A stretch of 64,000 bases of DNA from Pedobacter frigidisoli (GCF_004331675.1 NZ_SJSN01000001.1:496001-560000), one strand, 5' to 3'. Counted from the stretch's first letter, positions 8,081-17,920 are shown. Notes: generated from the letters alone by a model not told the origin. Program-made: numbers and translations.

Positions 8081-8764
8081 TTAAGATCTCACTTTTTTAA
8101 AATTCGTTAAATAAATATAATTCAACATACAGAAAGAGGCTACAGCACCAAATGTATGCCACAGGAAATGTGTGCCGACTGATAATACTTCCCATTTATC
8201 GGCAATTCTAAAAGTTAAAGCAAATATAAATGCCAATAGTGCAAAACCCACCCACTTGCCATTTTCCCATTCTGTTTTCACCAAATACCCAAATACTGGA
8301 AACAGAACCAAAGCAGCCATCAGGGCATAATTGATATTGATGAAAATTTGGAAATCGCCATTCGAGAAAAGTCTCCTGATGTAAAATTGAAAGAAAGCAT
8401 AGATAACCACAATCAAGACGGCATAATACCATTTAGTTAATTTAGCCAAAAAATATACTCCAGCAGAAAGACAAAGCAGCATAATCGGCATCCAATCCAT
8501 CATTATAAAAATTGGCCAACGCCTTAAACCATGATAGGTAGTTCCCCCGATTCCACCAATATAGAGTAATACCAAGGCAATCGTTAAAAATGTATGTTGC
8601 TTAGTATTTCCCCATAATTTAAAAGTCCAATAAACGGCAATAGCCAAAAAAAAGCAACTGGTAATGGTATTTAAGGGCTCTGGGAATAATTGAGCGAGGT
8701 TTGTTTCGGCGTACATTGTACCACCATCGGGAGGATTCTGATTAAATATGCTCATAAATTTCAC
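8081..8764 (-). CDS. Alkaline ceramidase family membrane protein
   Basis: A 227-residue protein with about seven predicted membrane helices belonging to the alkaline ceramidase/CREST superfamily. TYHGLRRW (His78), MMDWMP (Asp90) and THFLWHTFGA (His199, His203) have the spacing of the zinc ligands and Asp of alkaline ceramidases. The Ser normally four residues before the first His is not obvious (GTTYH here). The likely reaction is hydrolysis of ceramide or a related sphingoid amide to a free base and fatty acid; Sphingobacteriaceae make sphingolipids, so a substrate is available. The start may instead be ATG 8755. It is a single gene, divergent from the DUF1543 gene. Confidence 0.8.
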   Translation of the reverse strand: MKFMSIFNQNPPDGGTMYAETNLAQLFPEPLNTITSCFFLAIAVYWTFKLWGNTKQHTFLTIALVLLYIGGIGGTTYHGLRRWPIFIMMDWMPIMLLCLSAGVYFLAKLTKWYYAVLIVVIYAFFQFYIRRLFSNGDFQIFININYALMAALVLFPVFGYLVKTEWENGKWVGFALLAFIFALTFRIADKWEVLSVGTHFLWHTFGAVASFCMLNYIYLTNFKKVRS

Positions 8765-8878
8765 AGTAATAATTGGGTTTCAATTTTAGAATAGGCCTTT
8801 GTAAAATCGATATTTTAAGCCTTTAATGCATGTAGTTTCGGTAAAAAATTTGCGACTTTAGCGTAACAATAAACTAAC

Positions 8879-9439
8879 ATGAACGAGCAAAAATTATACA
8901 TGCTGATGCTTGGCTGTAAACCAAAAGGTAGGCAAACAGAACAACACGATATTTTCTTTGGCATTGCATCTTCCCTTAAGGCATTAATTCCCGACATTTA
9001 CACTTTCTGGCCTGAAGCAAAACAGAAAATCCATATCGATGCCTGGCGGGAAGTAACCTGTGTAAATGGATGTAAAATTGAAGTTGTTCCATCATCGGAA
9101 AGCTTCCAGAATAAATTAAATCTTTTCTTTATCAATCTTGGCGGATATCGCCCAAATGAATTTGATGAGCCGCATTACAAAATGTTATTGGCTAAAGAAA
9201 ATAAGGCATTGGCGATAAAAGAAGCAAAAGAAACTGCCTTTTATAAACACACCGGATTTGTAGGTGCTGTATCTCACATTGATGACAAATACGGAATTGA
9301 TGTTGATGATATATTTGAGATTGCTGATGTACTTGCGGAAGACTTAAAATCTAGATTCAAACTGAAACTTACATCAACAGATATGCTTAGCGAAGATGAA
9401 ATTCATTTAGGATATCTACCAATAAAAAATATAGTATAA
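8879..9439 (+). CDS. DUF1543 domain protein
   Basis: A 186-residue soluble protein. The opening LYMLMLGCKPKGRQTEQHD and the following segment DIYTFWPEAKQKIHIDAWR are typical of DUF1543, in which two similar halves each carry a GC(K/R)P-type motif region. The function is unknown. It has no signal peptide and appears monocistronic. Confidence 0.85.
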   Translation: MNEQKLYMLMLGCKPKGRQTEQHDIFFGIASSLKALIPDIYTFWPEAKQKIHIDAWREVTCVNGCKIEVVPSSESFQNKLNLFFINLGGYRPNEFDEPHYKMLLAKENKALAIKEAKETAFYKHTGFVGAVSHIDDKYGIDVDDIFEIADVLAEDLKSRFKLKLTSTDMLSEDEIHLGYLPIKNIV

Positions 9440-9548
9440 ATCTAATAAACATCAAACCTATATAGCTTTCAGGAATAGGCTTTTTATAAAAATGACAAAC
9501 CTTTTGTTTGGGTTCATGTTGAAATAGTAACATCAAAATCTATAAAAC

Positions 9549-10004
9549 ATGAAAACTACAACAGCAACAGTAGAGGTACTTAATGATCTCGTTCAAATTA
9601 ATAATGACCGTATTGAAGGTTATGAAAAAGCTCGCAAAGAATTAAAAGACGGCGACGCAGATTTAAAATCCTTATTCTTAAATATGATTGAAGAAAGCCA
9701 AAAATATAAAATGGCTTTAGCTACTGAAGTTGCGGCTTCAGGTGAAGATATCGAAACAGGAACAACTACTTCAGGTAAAATTTACAGAGGTTGGATGGAT
9801 GTGAAAGCCTTATTTACAGGCCATGATCGTCAAACTGTTTTAAACAATTGCGAGTTTGGCGAAGACGCTGCTCAAAATGCTTATAAAATGGCCTTAGAGG
9901 AAGAAGATTTGCCATCAAATATTAGAGAGTTAGTCTCTGACCAAAAGGCTTCTTTAAGAAGATCTCATGATGAAATTAAAGCATTACGTGATGCTCAAGC
10001 ATAA
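9549..10004 (+). CDS. PA2169-family four-helix-bundle protein (DUF2383)
   Basis: A 151-residue cytosolic protein with the ferritin-like four-helix pattern of the PA2169/DUF2383 family. The N-terminal VEVLNDLVQINNDRIEGYEK and internal EDLPSNIRELVSDQK segments are characteristic. Members are small stress-associated proteins of unknown activity. It has its own strong terminator and so is probably a single-gene transcript. Confidence 0.85.
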   Translation: MKTTTATVEVLNDLVQINNDRIEGYEKARKELKDGDADLKSLFLNMIEESQKYKMALATEVAASGEDIETGTTTSGKIYRGWMDVKALFTGHDRQTVLNNCEFGEDAAQNAYKMALEEEDLPSNIRELVSDQKASLRRSHDEIKALRDAQA

Positions 10005-10020
10005 TTAAGCCTAAGCTATA

Positions 10021-10064
10021 AACCAAAAAACCTTCCGATGAATAATCGGAAGGTTTTTTGGTTT
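10021..10064. terminator. Strong hairpin between converging genes
   Basis: AACCAAAAAACCTTCCGAT (10021-10039) pairs with ATCGGAAGGTTTTTTGGTT (10045-10063) across a short loop, with A/T-rich flanks on both sides. It probably acts as a bidirectional terminator for the DUF2383 gene and cphA. Confidence 0.85.
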
Positions 10065-10081
10065 AATGGAACTTGACTAAA

Positions 10082-12697
10082 CTAAGCTTCCAATTCTTTA
10101 TCCAAATGTTCGGTAACACGTTGAATGGTATTATCAATCGTATTGCTTAGAATGGTTAAATAAGAACCCTTTTTCGCATGATCAATCGCATCTTGCAAAC
10201 ATTCTGTACTCTTATTGTTAATGATGATTTCCTTATTGGGATCAACTTCCTTAATTCCGGAAACTAAAAGATCTATCAATTCTTGCTGATCGCGTCCTCT
10301 CAAATATTTTTCCTGACAGATGTAAATCTTATCAAACATTTGAGCGGAAATACGTGCAGTTTCCTTAATATCCTCGTCGCGTCTATCGCCAGTTCCAGAT
10401 ATGATCCCCACATGTTCTGTTGACTCTACACTTTGCAAGTACGCTTTTACGCCATTAAATCCATCAGGATTGTGAGCAAAATCTACCAAAACCTTGAAAT
10501 CCTTAAATCTGAAAACATTCATTCTTCCTGGCGTATGTGCTGCCGATGGAATAAAAGTTTCTAGTGATAAACGAATATCCTCTGGTTTATAGCCCCATAA
10601 ATATGCAGCGAGAGTTGCAGCCAAAACATTCTGGATCATGAAATTCACCGATCCACCAAAGGTTAGTGGAATGTGAGTAGCCTTATCAACCCTTAATTTC
10701 CAATCTCCAGTTTTAATGGTAATGTATCCATTTTCGTAAATTGCGGCAATTCCACCTTTTCTACAATGTTCCTTAATAACCGGATTATTTTCATCCATAC
10801 TAAAATAAGCAACATTACAACGGGCATCTCTCGCAATTTTAACGCAGTAGCCGTTATCAGCATTTAAAACAGCCCAGCCTTTACGGCGAACAGCGCCAAT
10901 TACAACAGCTTTTACTCGAGTTAAATCATCAAGATTATGAATATCAGAAATACCTAAATGATCTTCTTGAATATTGGTTACCACACCAATATCGCAGGCA
11001 TTAAAACCTAAACCAGCTCTCAAAATTCCACCACGGGCGGTTTCCAAAACAGCAAATTCTACAGTAGGATCTTTTAAAATAAACTCCGCACTTACCGGCC
11101 CCGTAGTATCACCTTTCATTAACATGGTATTGTGTACGTAAACGCCATCACTTGTGGTAAAGCCAACACGTTTACCATTGCTCCGAATTATATGGGCAAT
11201 TAGACGGGTTGTAGTGGTTTTGCCATTTGTTCCAGTTACGGCAATAATCGGTATTTGAGATAATTTTCCTTGCGGATAAAGCATATCAATCACCGAAGCA
11301 GCAACATTTCTCGGCAAACCTTCGCTTGGCGCCAAGTGCATTCTAAAACCTGGGGCAGCATTTACCTCTAAAACAACACCACCATTTTCGGTTAAGGGTT
11401 GAGTCAAGTTTTGCGCCATAATGTCGATTCCGCAGATATCTAATCCAATAACTCGGGAAATCCTTTCGCAAATAAAAATATTCTGAGGGTGAACAATATC
11501 GGTAACATCAATAGAAGTTCCACCAGTACTCAAGTTTGCTGTCGATTTTAGATAAACCACTTCTCCCTTTTGAGGAATCGTTTCTAAAGTATATTCTTTT
11601 TTGGCAAGCAAATCCAAGGTATCACGATCAACAGCGATTTCGGTTAATACATTTTCATGCCCGTACCCGCGTCGTGGATCTTCGTTTTCCTTATCAATTA
11701 ACTCTTGAATAGTATGAATACCATTTCCTAAAACATGAGCAGGATCGCGTAAAGCAGCGGCAACAACCTTATGGTCGATTACCAATACACGAAAATCGTG
11801 TCCAGTAATAAATTTTTCAATGATTACTCTTCGAGAATAGGTTTTTGCATATTCAAAAGCAGCTTTTGCGGCTTCCATCGTTTTAATATTGATGGTTGCG
11901 CCTTTACCATGGTTACCATCTAAAGGTTTAAATACCAATGGAAAACCAACCTTATTTACTGATGCTTCTAAATCATCAGGATTTGAAATGGTAACACCAG
12001 ATGCTACAGGGATTGCCGCCTCTGTTAATAAACGCTTGGTTTCTTCTTTATTACTGGCGATATCTACTGCTATGCTGCTGGTTTTTTCAGTCATGGTGGC
12101 CCTAAAGCGAACCTGGTTTTTTCCATAACCCAATTGTACCAATGAGCTTTTATTTAAGCGAATCCAAGGAATACTTCTAGCAACTGCTTCTTCAACTATA
12201 GATCCGGTACTTGGGCCTAATGCCTCCAATTGACGGATTTCTTTCATCCGATGGACATCGTGCTCCAAGTCGTATTCAACATCATCAATTAAAGCCTGGG
12301 CAATTTTAACAGCCGCCTCAGCCGCATAAACGCCTACCTTTTCCTCTAAGTAACTGAATACAACATTGTAAATTCCTTCTGTTTTGGTTTGCCTTGTTCT
12401 ACCAAAACCAGTTTCCATACCGGCCAAGGTTTGAATTTCTAAGGCAATATGCTCAATTACATGCCCCATCCAGGTTCCTTCTTTTACACGGGCAAAAAAG
12501 CCACCTTCTACACCCTTAGAACAACGGTGGGTGAACATGCTTGGTAATAATTTCTCTATTCTTTCACTAAATCCTTCAATGCTATTGGTTGGTCTTTGTT
12601 CTAGCTCCTCTAGATCCAAACGCATTTGAATAAGTTTTTTACGGCTAATCGACCATATATTTGGCCCTCTTAATACTTGTATGTTTGATATCTTCAT
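10082..12697 (-). CDS. cphA: Cyanophycin synthetase
   Basis: An 871-residue CphA1-type enzyme that polymerises L-Asp and L-Arg, using ATP, into cyanophycin (multi-L-arginyl-poly-L-aspartate), a nitrogen and energy reserve. Domain order: N-terminal domain (1-165), ATP-grasp domain (about 170-470, with KPLDGNHGKGATINIK near 255) and a C-terminal Mur-ligase-like domain with P-loop VTGTNGKTTTTR near 485 and DFAHNPDG near 740. Length and domain order match CphA1 (about 870). It is divergent from cphB-iaaA across 294 bp, so synthesis and breakdown genes are adjacent but separately transcribed. A short homologue such as MurE can be excluded because both ATP-dependent domains are present. Confidence 0.96.
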   Translation of the reverse strand: MKISNIQVLRGPNIWSISRKKLIQMRLDLEELEQRPTNSIEGFSERIEKLLPSMFTHRCSKGVEGGFFARVKEGTWMGHVIEHIALEIQTLAGMETGFGRTRQTKTEGIYNVVFSYLEEKVGVYAAEAAVKIAQALIDDVEYDLEHDVHRMKEIRQLEALGPSTGSIVEEAVARSIPWIRLNKSSLVQLGYGKNQVRFRATMTEKTSSIAVDIASNKEETKRLLTEAAIPVASGVTISNPDDLEASVNKVGFPLVFKPLDGNHGKGATINIKTMEAAKAAFEYAKTYSRRVIIEKFITGHDFRVLVIDHKVVAAALRDPAHVLGNGIHTIQELIDKENEDPRRGYGHENVLTEIAVDRDTLDLLAKKEYTLETIPQKGEVVYLKSTANLSTGGTSIDVTDIVHPQNIFICERISRVIGLDICGIDIMAQNLTQPLTENGGVVLEVNAAPGFRMHLAPSEGLPRNVAASVIDMLYPQGKLSQIPIIAVTGTNGKTTTTRLIAHIIRSNGKRVGFTTSDGVYVHNTMLMKGDTTGPVSAEFILKDPTVEFAVLETARGGILRAGLGFNACDIGVVTNIQEDHLGISDIHNLDDLTRVKAVVIGAVRRKGWAVLNADNGYCVKIARDARCNVAYFSMDENNPVIKEHCRKGGIAAIYENGYITIKTGDWKLRVDKATHIPLTFGGSVNFMIQNVLAATLAAYLWGYKPEDIRLSLETFIPSAAHTPGRMNVFRFKDFKVLVDFAHNPDGFNGVKAYLQSVESTEHVGIISGTGDRRDEDIKETARISAQMFDKIYICQEKYLRGRDQQELIDLLVSGIKEVDPNKEIIINNKSTECLQDAIDHAKKGSYLTILSNTIDNTIQRVTEHLDKELEA

Positions 12698-12952
12698 GTA
12701 ATGTTTTGTTCGTTTTTTGTTATAAACAAGGTTAGGATGGCCTTTTTAATTCAATTTAATAGGATGAAATTGATGACTGTAAATTATAAATTTATTTTGA
12801 AAATAGACGATCCATTTAGCTAAATCAAAATTTTTGACTATTTGTTTTATTTTAAAGGCGATACGACCTATTTTTTCAGCAAAAAAAATCAACGTTTGTT
12901 AATAAAGTAAATATTATTGACAAAAAAAGTCGTGTTTTTTATCTTAACGTGA

Positions 12953-12960
12953 TATATTTG
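12953..12960 (+). promoter_or_regulatory. Candidate -7 box for cphB
   Basis: TATATTTG fits the TAnnTTTG consensus and lies 31 bp before the cphB start. No good -33 TTTG is seen at the expected 19-21 bp, so this is tentative. The 294-bp divergent region (12698-12991) must also hold the cphA promoter, which I could not place. Confidence 0.3.
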
Positions 12961-12991
12961 GGTTTTTTGAAACAATTATAATACACAAAGA

Positions 12992-13867
12992 ATGGTTCCG
13001 AAAGGTAAACTCATCATCATAGGTGGCGCAATAAACACAGGTAGCTTTGCAGAAACGCAGTTTGGACTACCTGAGAATATGAATTTTTTTGAGCGTGGAA
13101 TTTTAAAGAGGATTACTACAGAATCAGTAAGAGACATCGAATCTCGCTTTGAAATCATTACAACAGCCTCATTAATGCCAGAAAAAGTTGGCGAAGAATA
13201 TATTAAGGCTTACGCTCAATTAGATGTACACAATGTTGGGGTATTAAACATTACGAATCGTGAAGAAGCCAATTCTGAAGAAAATTACGAGCGCATTAAA
13301 GCTGCGGAGGTAATCGTTTTTACAGGTGGAGACCAACTTCGTCTTTCTTCTATTTTCGGTGGAACAAAAATTCATCAAATCCTTTTGGAAAAATATAGAA
13401 ATGAACCTGTTGTTATCGCCGGAACTTCGGCAGGTGCAGCAGCAAGTTCTAAAAATATGATTTATCAAGGTAGCAGTAAAGATGCGTTGCTTAAGGGCGA
13501 GGTAAAAATTACCGGCGGACTTGGTTTTATTGATGATGTGATTGTTGATACGCACTTTGTTCAACGTGGTAGAATTGGTCGTTTACTTTACGCTGCAGCT
13601 AGCAATCCCGGTATTTTGGGCATTGGCTTAGGGGAAGATACTGGCTTATTCATCTCTGATGGACATGTAATGGAGGCTATCGGTTCTGGAATGGTAATCT
13701 TGGTTGATGGTCGCCACATGGCCGATACCAATTTAACTGATGTAGAAATGGGGCAGCCTGTTTCCATTAAAAATATGGTTGTACACGTAATGTGCGATGG
13801 CGATGTTTACGATTTGAAAGACCATAGCTTGGTTATCCATCATCCAAAAGTTATCCCGATAGGATAA
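12992..13867 (+). CDS. cphB: Cyanophycinase
   Basis: A 291-residue serine peptidase of family S51 that cuts cyanophycin into beta-Asp-Arg dipeptides. The nucleophile lies in GTSAGAAAS (Ser at about 147) and the catalytic/substrate-binding DTHFVQRGR block is at about 185-193. GGDQLRLSSIFGGT near residue 112 is also typical. No signal peptide is seen, so it acts inside the cell on stored granules. It is followed by iaaA 70 bp downstream, which completes degradation. The gene order supports the call over plain dipeptidase E, which is shorter. Confidence 0.95.
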   Translation: MVPKGKLIIIGGAINTGSFAETQFGLPENMNFFERGILKRITTESVRDIESRFEIITTASLMPEKVGEEYIKAYAQLDVHNVGVLNITNREEANSEENYERIKAAEVIVFTGGDQLRLSSIFGGTKIHQILLEKYRNEPVVIAGTSAGAAASSKNMIYQGSSKDALLKGEVKITGGLGFIDDVIVDTHFVQRGRIGRLLYAAASNPGILGIGLGEDTGLFISDGHVMEAIGSGMVILVDGRHMADTNLTDVEMGQPVSIKNMVVHVMCDGDVYDLKDHSLVIHHPKVIPIG

Positions 13868-13937
13868 AATCAGTTAAAAGTTTTCAGTCCTAATAACTGA
13901 TCTTGATACTTGATACTAAAATCCCGATTCTAACATA

Positions 13938-14780
13938 ATGAAACTAATTATACACGGTGGCTTTTTCAGTGAGTCATCAACCAACCAAGAAACGAAAAAA
14001 GCTAAGCAAGATGCCTTATCTACTATTGTTTCGCTTGGTTATGAATATTTGAAAACACATACCGCACTAGAAACGGTAGTTTACACAACTGCTTTATTGG
14101 AGGATAATGATTTATTTAATGCCGGCATCGGATCTCAAATTCAAAGTGATGGCAAGGTTAGGTTAAGTGCCGCTTTAATGGATGGCAAAACTGAAAAATT
14201 TAGCGGCGTTATCAATATTGAGGATGTTAAAAATCCGATTGAAATTGCCAAAGATCTTTTAACCTACGATGATCGGGTTTTGAGCGGAGATGGAGCTCAA
14301 AATTTTGCCCGTAAGAATGGTTTTGAATATTTTAATCCGATAACTAAACAACGTCAATCGGAATACGAAGCCAAGCTAAATCAGCAAAACAATCTTGGTA
14401 CAGTAGGCTGTGTGGCTTTAGATGCCGATGGAAATTTGGCAGCCGCAACCTCAACAGGTGGTAAAGGTTTCGAAATCCCTTGCCGTGTTAGCGACTCCGC
14501 AACAGTTGCGGGCAACTATGCAAATCAATATGCGGGCATCTCTTGCACGGGCGTTGGCGAGGATATTGTTAGTGGCGCATTGGCTGCAAAAATTGCAACC
14601 AGAGTCATCGACGGCTTCACTTTAAAAACTGCTGCTGATAAATCCTTTGCGGAATTAAAAGCATTCGATGGCTTCGCAGGTATAGTTGGAATAACGGCAT
14701 CTGGCGAAATTTATCATTGCGATTCGCATCCCTACATGGTTTGGGCATCTTTTGATGTTAATTTACAGGTATTTAGCTAA
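13938..14780 (+). CDS. iaaA: Isoaspartyl dipeptidase / plant-type asparaginase
   Basis: A 280-residue Ntn-hydrolase of the isoaspartyl peptidase/type III asparaginase family. The precursor cuts itself before the nucleophilic Thr in NLGTVGCVALD (Thr at about 155), giving alpha and beta chains. The N-terminal IIHGG and the substrate loop STGGKGFE fit. Directly after cyanophycinase, its likely job is hydrolysis of beta-Asp-Arg to aspartate and arginine. It is about 40 residues shorter than E. coli IaaA, mostly in the linker before the nucleophile. No export signal is seen. Confidence 0.92.
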   Translation: MKLIIHGGFFSESSTNQETKKAKQDALSTIVSLGYEYLKTHTALETVVYTTALLEDNDLFNAGIGSQIQSDGKVRLSAALMDGKTEKFSGVINIEDVKNPIEIAKDLLTYDDRVLSGDGAQNFARKNGFEYFNPITKQRQSEYEAKLNQQNNLGTVGCVALDADGNLAAATSTGGKGFEIPCRVSDSATVAGNYANQYAGISCTGVGEDIVSGALAAKIATRVIDGFTLKTAADKSFAELKAFDGFAGIVGITASGEIYHCDSHPYMVWASFDVNLQVFS

Positions 14781-14809
14781 GTTTACATTTAAAGTATTAT
14801 TTTTGTTGC

Positions 14810-15496
14810 ATGACCAAAATTGCATTGGCTTTTATTAGCCTTTTTGCCTCATTTCAAGTACACGCTCAAAACTTCGATAAATCCGATTATCAAGAACCTA
14901 ATGGTGGGGGCGCCATCAATATCGCCGTTTCTAAATTTGATTTAGAGGATGGAAATACTTTTTATGAAGAAGCTGAAGATTCTGAGAAAAAAGGGGATTA
15001 TAACGAAGCTTTAACCTTATTTGGCAAGGCTGCTTTTGAATACAATGCCATAAAAAATTTCAACAAATACGGTCAGGCTGTAATTAAGATGAGCAATATG
15101 CATTATCACCTTGGCCGCTTTACCGATGCAGAACAAATTCTCCTAAATGTTGCCCTCAAAAATTATTCTAAAATGGGCAGTAAGTCGGGCTTAATGACTT
15201 CCTACAGCCTCCTTGGAAAAGTTTATCTGGCCAACAGTAAATACACACAATCGATGTGGTTTTACACGCAGCAAGGAATTTTGGCCAAACAATTAAAAAG
15301 TAATAACGCTTTCATCGAATCAGTTTTGGGAATCGCTCAGGTGAAAATCAAAAAGAAAGATTTTACCTTAGCACTACGAGATTTAAAATCGGCAGAATGG
15401 TTGGCCAGCTCAATCAAAACTAACCAATATAAAGATCAGATTAAGGATGCTAGAGAATTAATTGCCTCCAAAACTACCTCCAAAGCCAAAAGTTAA
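14810..15496 (+). CDS. Exported TPR-repeat protein
   Basis: A 228-residue protein with a signal peptide (cleavage after VHA, before QNFDKSD) followed by about four tetratricopeptide-like helical hairpins (residues about 55-205). Segments such as GDYNEALTLFGKAAFEYNAI and GRFTDAEQILLNVALKNY show the TPR spacing of small and large hydrophobic residues. It probably acts as a periplasmic protein-protein scaffold; no partner is evident. The gene starts 29 bp after iaaA but looks unrelated to cyanophycin metabolism. Confidence 0.75.
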   Translation: MTKIALAFISLFASFQVHAQNFDKSDYQEPNGGGAINIAVSKFDLEDGNTFYEEAEDSEKKGDYNEALTLFGKAAFEYNAIKNFNKYGQAVIKMSNMHYHLGRFTDAEQILLNVALKNYSKMGSKSGLMTSYSLLGKVYLANSKYTQSMWFYTQQGILAKQLKSNNAFIESVLGIAQVKIKKKDFTLALRDLKSAEWLASSIKTNQYKDQIKDARELIASKTTSKAKS

Positions 15497-15636
15497 GCTC
15501 ATTTCTATTTACTTGAAATATTCTGTAAGAGAATGGTTATGAAGCGCTAATCTTAAAACAAAATTTAACGTTCTGCGTTAGCTTCTAAAGATTGTTAAAT
15601 AAAAAGCTTTTAGTTAGATTTGATAAAGTTTTAACA

Positions 15637-15666
15637 AGAGACGGTAATAATGCTGTCTCTTTTTTG
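15637..15666 (+). terminator. Short terminator before prc
   Basis: AGAGAC (15637-15642) pairs with GTCTCT (15655-15660) and a T-run follows. The stem is only 6 bp, but it has the standard position between the TPR gene and prc. The 215 bp between these genes hold no other feature. Confidence 0.45.
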
Positions 15667-15710
15667 TTTTTTTGCTAAAATGGTATCATATTGGCTATAT
15701 AGAATTGGAA

Positions 15711-17900
15711 ATGGATTTTAAATCATTTAGAGAGATGTTAAAGAGAATATTTTTTGTAATTTTTACTGCGGCCGTACTTGCTTGTCACGCTGCACCGAAA
15801 ACGCAACCGATGGTTGAGGGTGTTACCAATGTTAAACCTGATGAGCAGCAACAACTCGTTATTAAGGAAGTTGTAAATTTAATTGAAAGTTATAACTACA
15901 AAAAAATTCAGATCAACGATTCTATATCGTCGTTAATTCTAGATAAGTATATCAAATCGTTGGATCAGGGCAAAAATTATTTTCTTGCATCTGATATTAA
16001 GGAATTTGAGAAATACAGGTTTACTTTAGATGATGATTTTAAGAATGGTGATTTAAGTGGCCCATTTTTTATCTACAATGTTTATGCAAAACGCCTTAAC
16101 GAATATTTCAACTATTCATTGGCTCAAATTAAAACAAAGTTCGATTTTAATGAAACCGATACTTACGTTTATGATAGAGAGAAAATGCCTTGGGCAACTT
16201 CATCTACAGCACTAAATGATAACTGGAAAAAACGCGTTAAATACGAATTGGTTAACCTAAACCTAGCGGGAACAGCTCAAGCTAAAAACGTAGAAACTTT
16301 AACCAAGCGTTACCAGAATCTACAATCTCAGACTTCAAAAACCAACAATCAAGATGTTTTCCAAATTTTGATGGATGCTTTTACAGAATCTGTAGATCCA
16401 CATACTAATTATTTTGTTCCATCGAAAGCTACTGAATTTAACGAGGAAATGTCTCGGTCTTTCGAGGGTATTGGAGCACGCTTACAGTTAGAAAATGAAG
16501 TGGTAAAAATCTCTGAGATTATACCTGGTGGACCAGCTTTTAAAGGAAAGCAATTAAGCGCTGGCGATAGAATTATTGCTGTTGCGCAAGGCGATGGAGA
16601 ATTTGTTGATATTATAGGTTGGAGATTAGATAACACCGTTTCTAAAATTAAAGGTCCGAAAGGCACAAAGGTTCGTTTGAAGGTAATCCCAGTTGGAAAA
16701 GAAATGTCCTCTAAACCGGTAATTATCGAAATGCTTCGTGAAAAAGTTATTTTGGAAGATCAATCGGCCAAGAAAAAAGTAAAAACGATTAATTCAAACG
16801 GTAAAGATTATAAAATTGGTATCATTTCCTTACCAGCATTTTATGCAGATTTTAAAGCTGCAAACGCTGGAGATAAAAATTATAAAAGCACCACTCGTGA
16901 TGTTAGAAAGTTAATAGACTCATTAAAAAATATCGATAAAGTAAATGCAATTGTAATGGATTTACGCGGCAATGGCGGTGGATCTTTAGTGGAGGCAATT
17001 TCATTAACGGGATTATTTATTGATAAAGGCCCAGTTGTTCAGGTAAAAGATTTACGTGGAAAAATTGAGGTTGATGAAGATGAAAATACAGGCGTAGCTT
17101 GGGATGGCCCATTCGGTGTAATGGTAGATCGTTTAAGCGCTTCGGCATCAGAAATTTTTGCTGGTGCAATACAAGATTACGGTCGTGGTATTATCATGGG
17201 AAGTCAAACTTATGGTAAAGGCACGGTTCAATCTTCAATTGATTTAAACAAATTGGTTAATCCAGGCATGTTGCAAAAGATTGCAGGACTGATTTCTAAG
17301 GATAAAACCTTGGGCACTTCTCCGAGTAGTGCTTCAGCAGCAGACATTAACTTAGGACAGATTAACCTGACCATGGCTAAGTTTTACCGAGTAGCAGGAA
17401 GTAGTACGCAACACAAAGGCGTTATTCCTGATGTGGTTTTCCCATCTGTTTATCCAATGGATAAAATTGGCGAGGATACAGAGCCATCTGCATTGCCTTG
17501 GGATGTTATTCCAAGTTCTAACTTTAAAGCTGTAGCCAACTTAACAGCAGTTAAAGCAGGCTTAATTAAAAGTAGCGAGCAGCGTATTGCTAATTCCTTA
17601 GATTTTAAATATTTGAAACAAGATATCGCTGATCTTAAAAAACGAGATGCTGAAGTTTCAGTTCCTTTAAATGAAGCTAAGCTTAAGGCTGAGCGTGATG
17701 CACAGGAAGCTAAATCGCTTGCAAGACAAAATGAGTTAAGGGCTTTAAGAGGCTTGCCAGCAATTAAAAAAGGTGAGAAGATTACTAAACAAGATTCTTA
17801 TGATTTCATCGAAAATGAGTCTTTAAAAGTAATGGGGGATTTTATGCAACAGTCTGGCAATTATGTTATGAATTTAGGTAATACTGCTCAGCAGTTTTAA
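15711..17900 (+). CDS. prc: Carboxy-terminal processing (tail-specific) protease
   Basis: A 729-residue periplasmic serine protease of family S41A. Order: N-terminal signal or lipoprotein segment (FFVIFTAAVLAC), helical N-terminal domain, PDZ domain with FEGIGARLQL (about residues 245-330), S41 catalytic domain with the Ser in SASASEIFAG (about 480) and the general-base Lys in TYGKGTVQSS (about 503), then a Lys/Glu-rich C-terminal DUF3340-like region. It degrades or trims periplasmic proteins from the C-terminus. ATG at 15711 or 15735 both suit the signal peptide; an upstream TTG (15672) is unlikely. A strong terminator follows. Confidence 0.94.
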   Translation: MDFKSFREMLKRIFFVIFTAAVLACHAAPKTQPMVEGVTNVKPDEQQQLVIKEVVNLIESYNYKKIQINDSISSLILDKYIKSLDQGKNYFLASDIKEFEKYRFTLDDDFKNGDLSGPFFIYNVYAKRLNEYFNYSLAQIKTKFDFNETDTYVYDREKMPWATSSTALNDNWKKRVKYELVNLNLAGTAQAKNVETLTKRYQNLQSQTSKTNNQDVFQILMDAFTESVDPHTNYFVPSKATEFNEEMSRSFEGIGARLQLENEVVKISEIIPGGPAFKGKQLSAGDRIIAVAQGDGEFVDIIGWRLDNTVSKIKGPKGTKVRLKVIPVGKEMSSKPVIIEMLREKVILEDQSAKKKVKTINSNGKDYKIGIISLPAFYADFKAANAGDKNYKSTTRDVRKLIDSLKNIDKVNAIVMDLRGNGGGSLVEAISLTGLFIDKGPVVQVKDLRGKIEVDEDENTGVAWDGPFGVMVDRLSASASEIFAGAIQDYGRGIIMGSQTYGKGTVQSSIDLNKLVNPGMLQKIAGLISKDKTLGTSPSSASAADINLGQINLTMAKFYRVAGSSTQHKGVIPDVVFPSVYPMDKIGEDTEPSALPWDVIPSSNFKAVANLTAVKAGLIKSSEQRIANSLDFKYLKQDIADLKKRDAEVSVPLNEAKLKAERDAQEAKSLARQNELRALRGLPAIKKGEKITKQDSYDFIENESLKVMGDFMQQSGNYVMNLGNTAQQF

Positions 17901-17920
17901 CAAAAAATTTTAATACAGGA

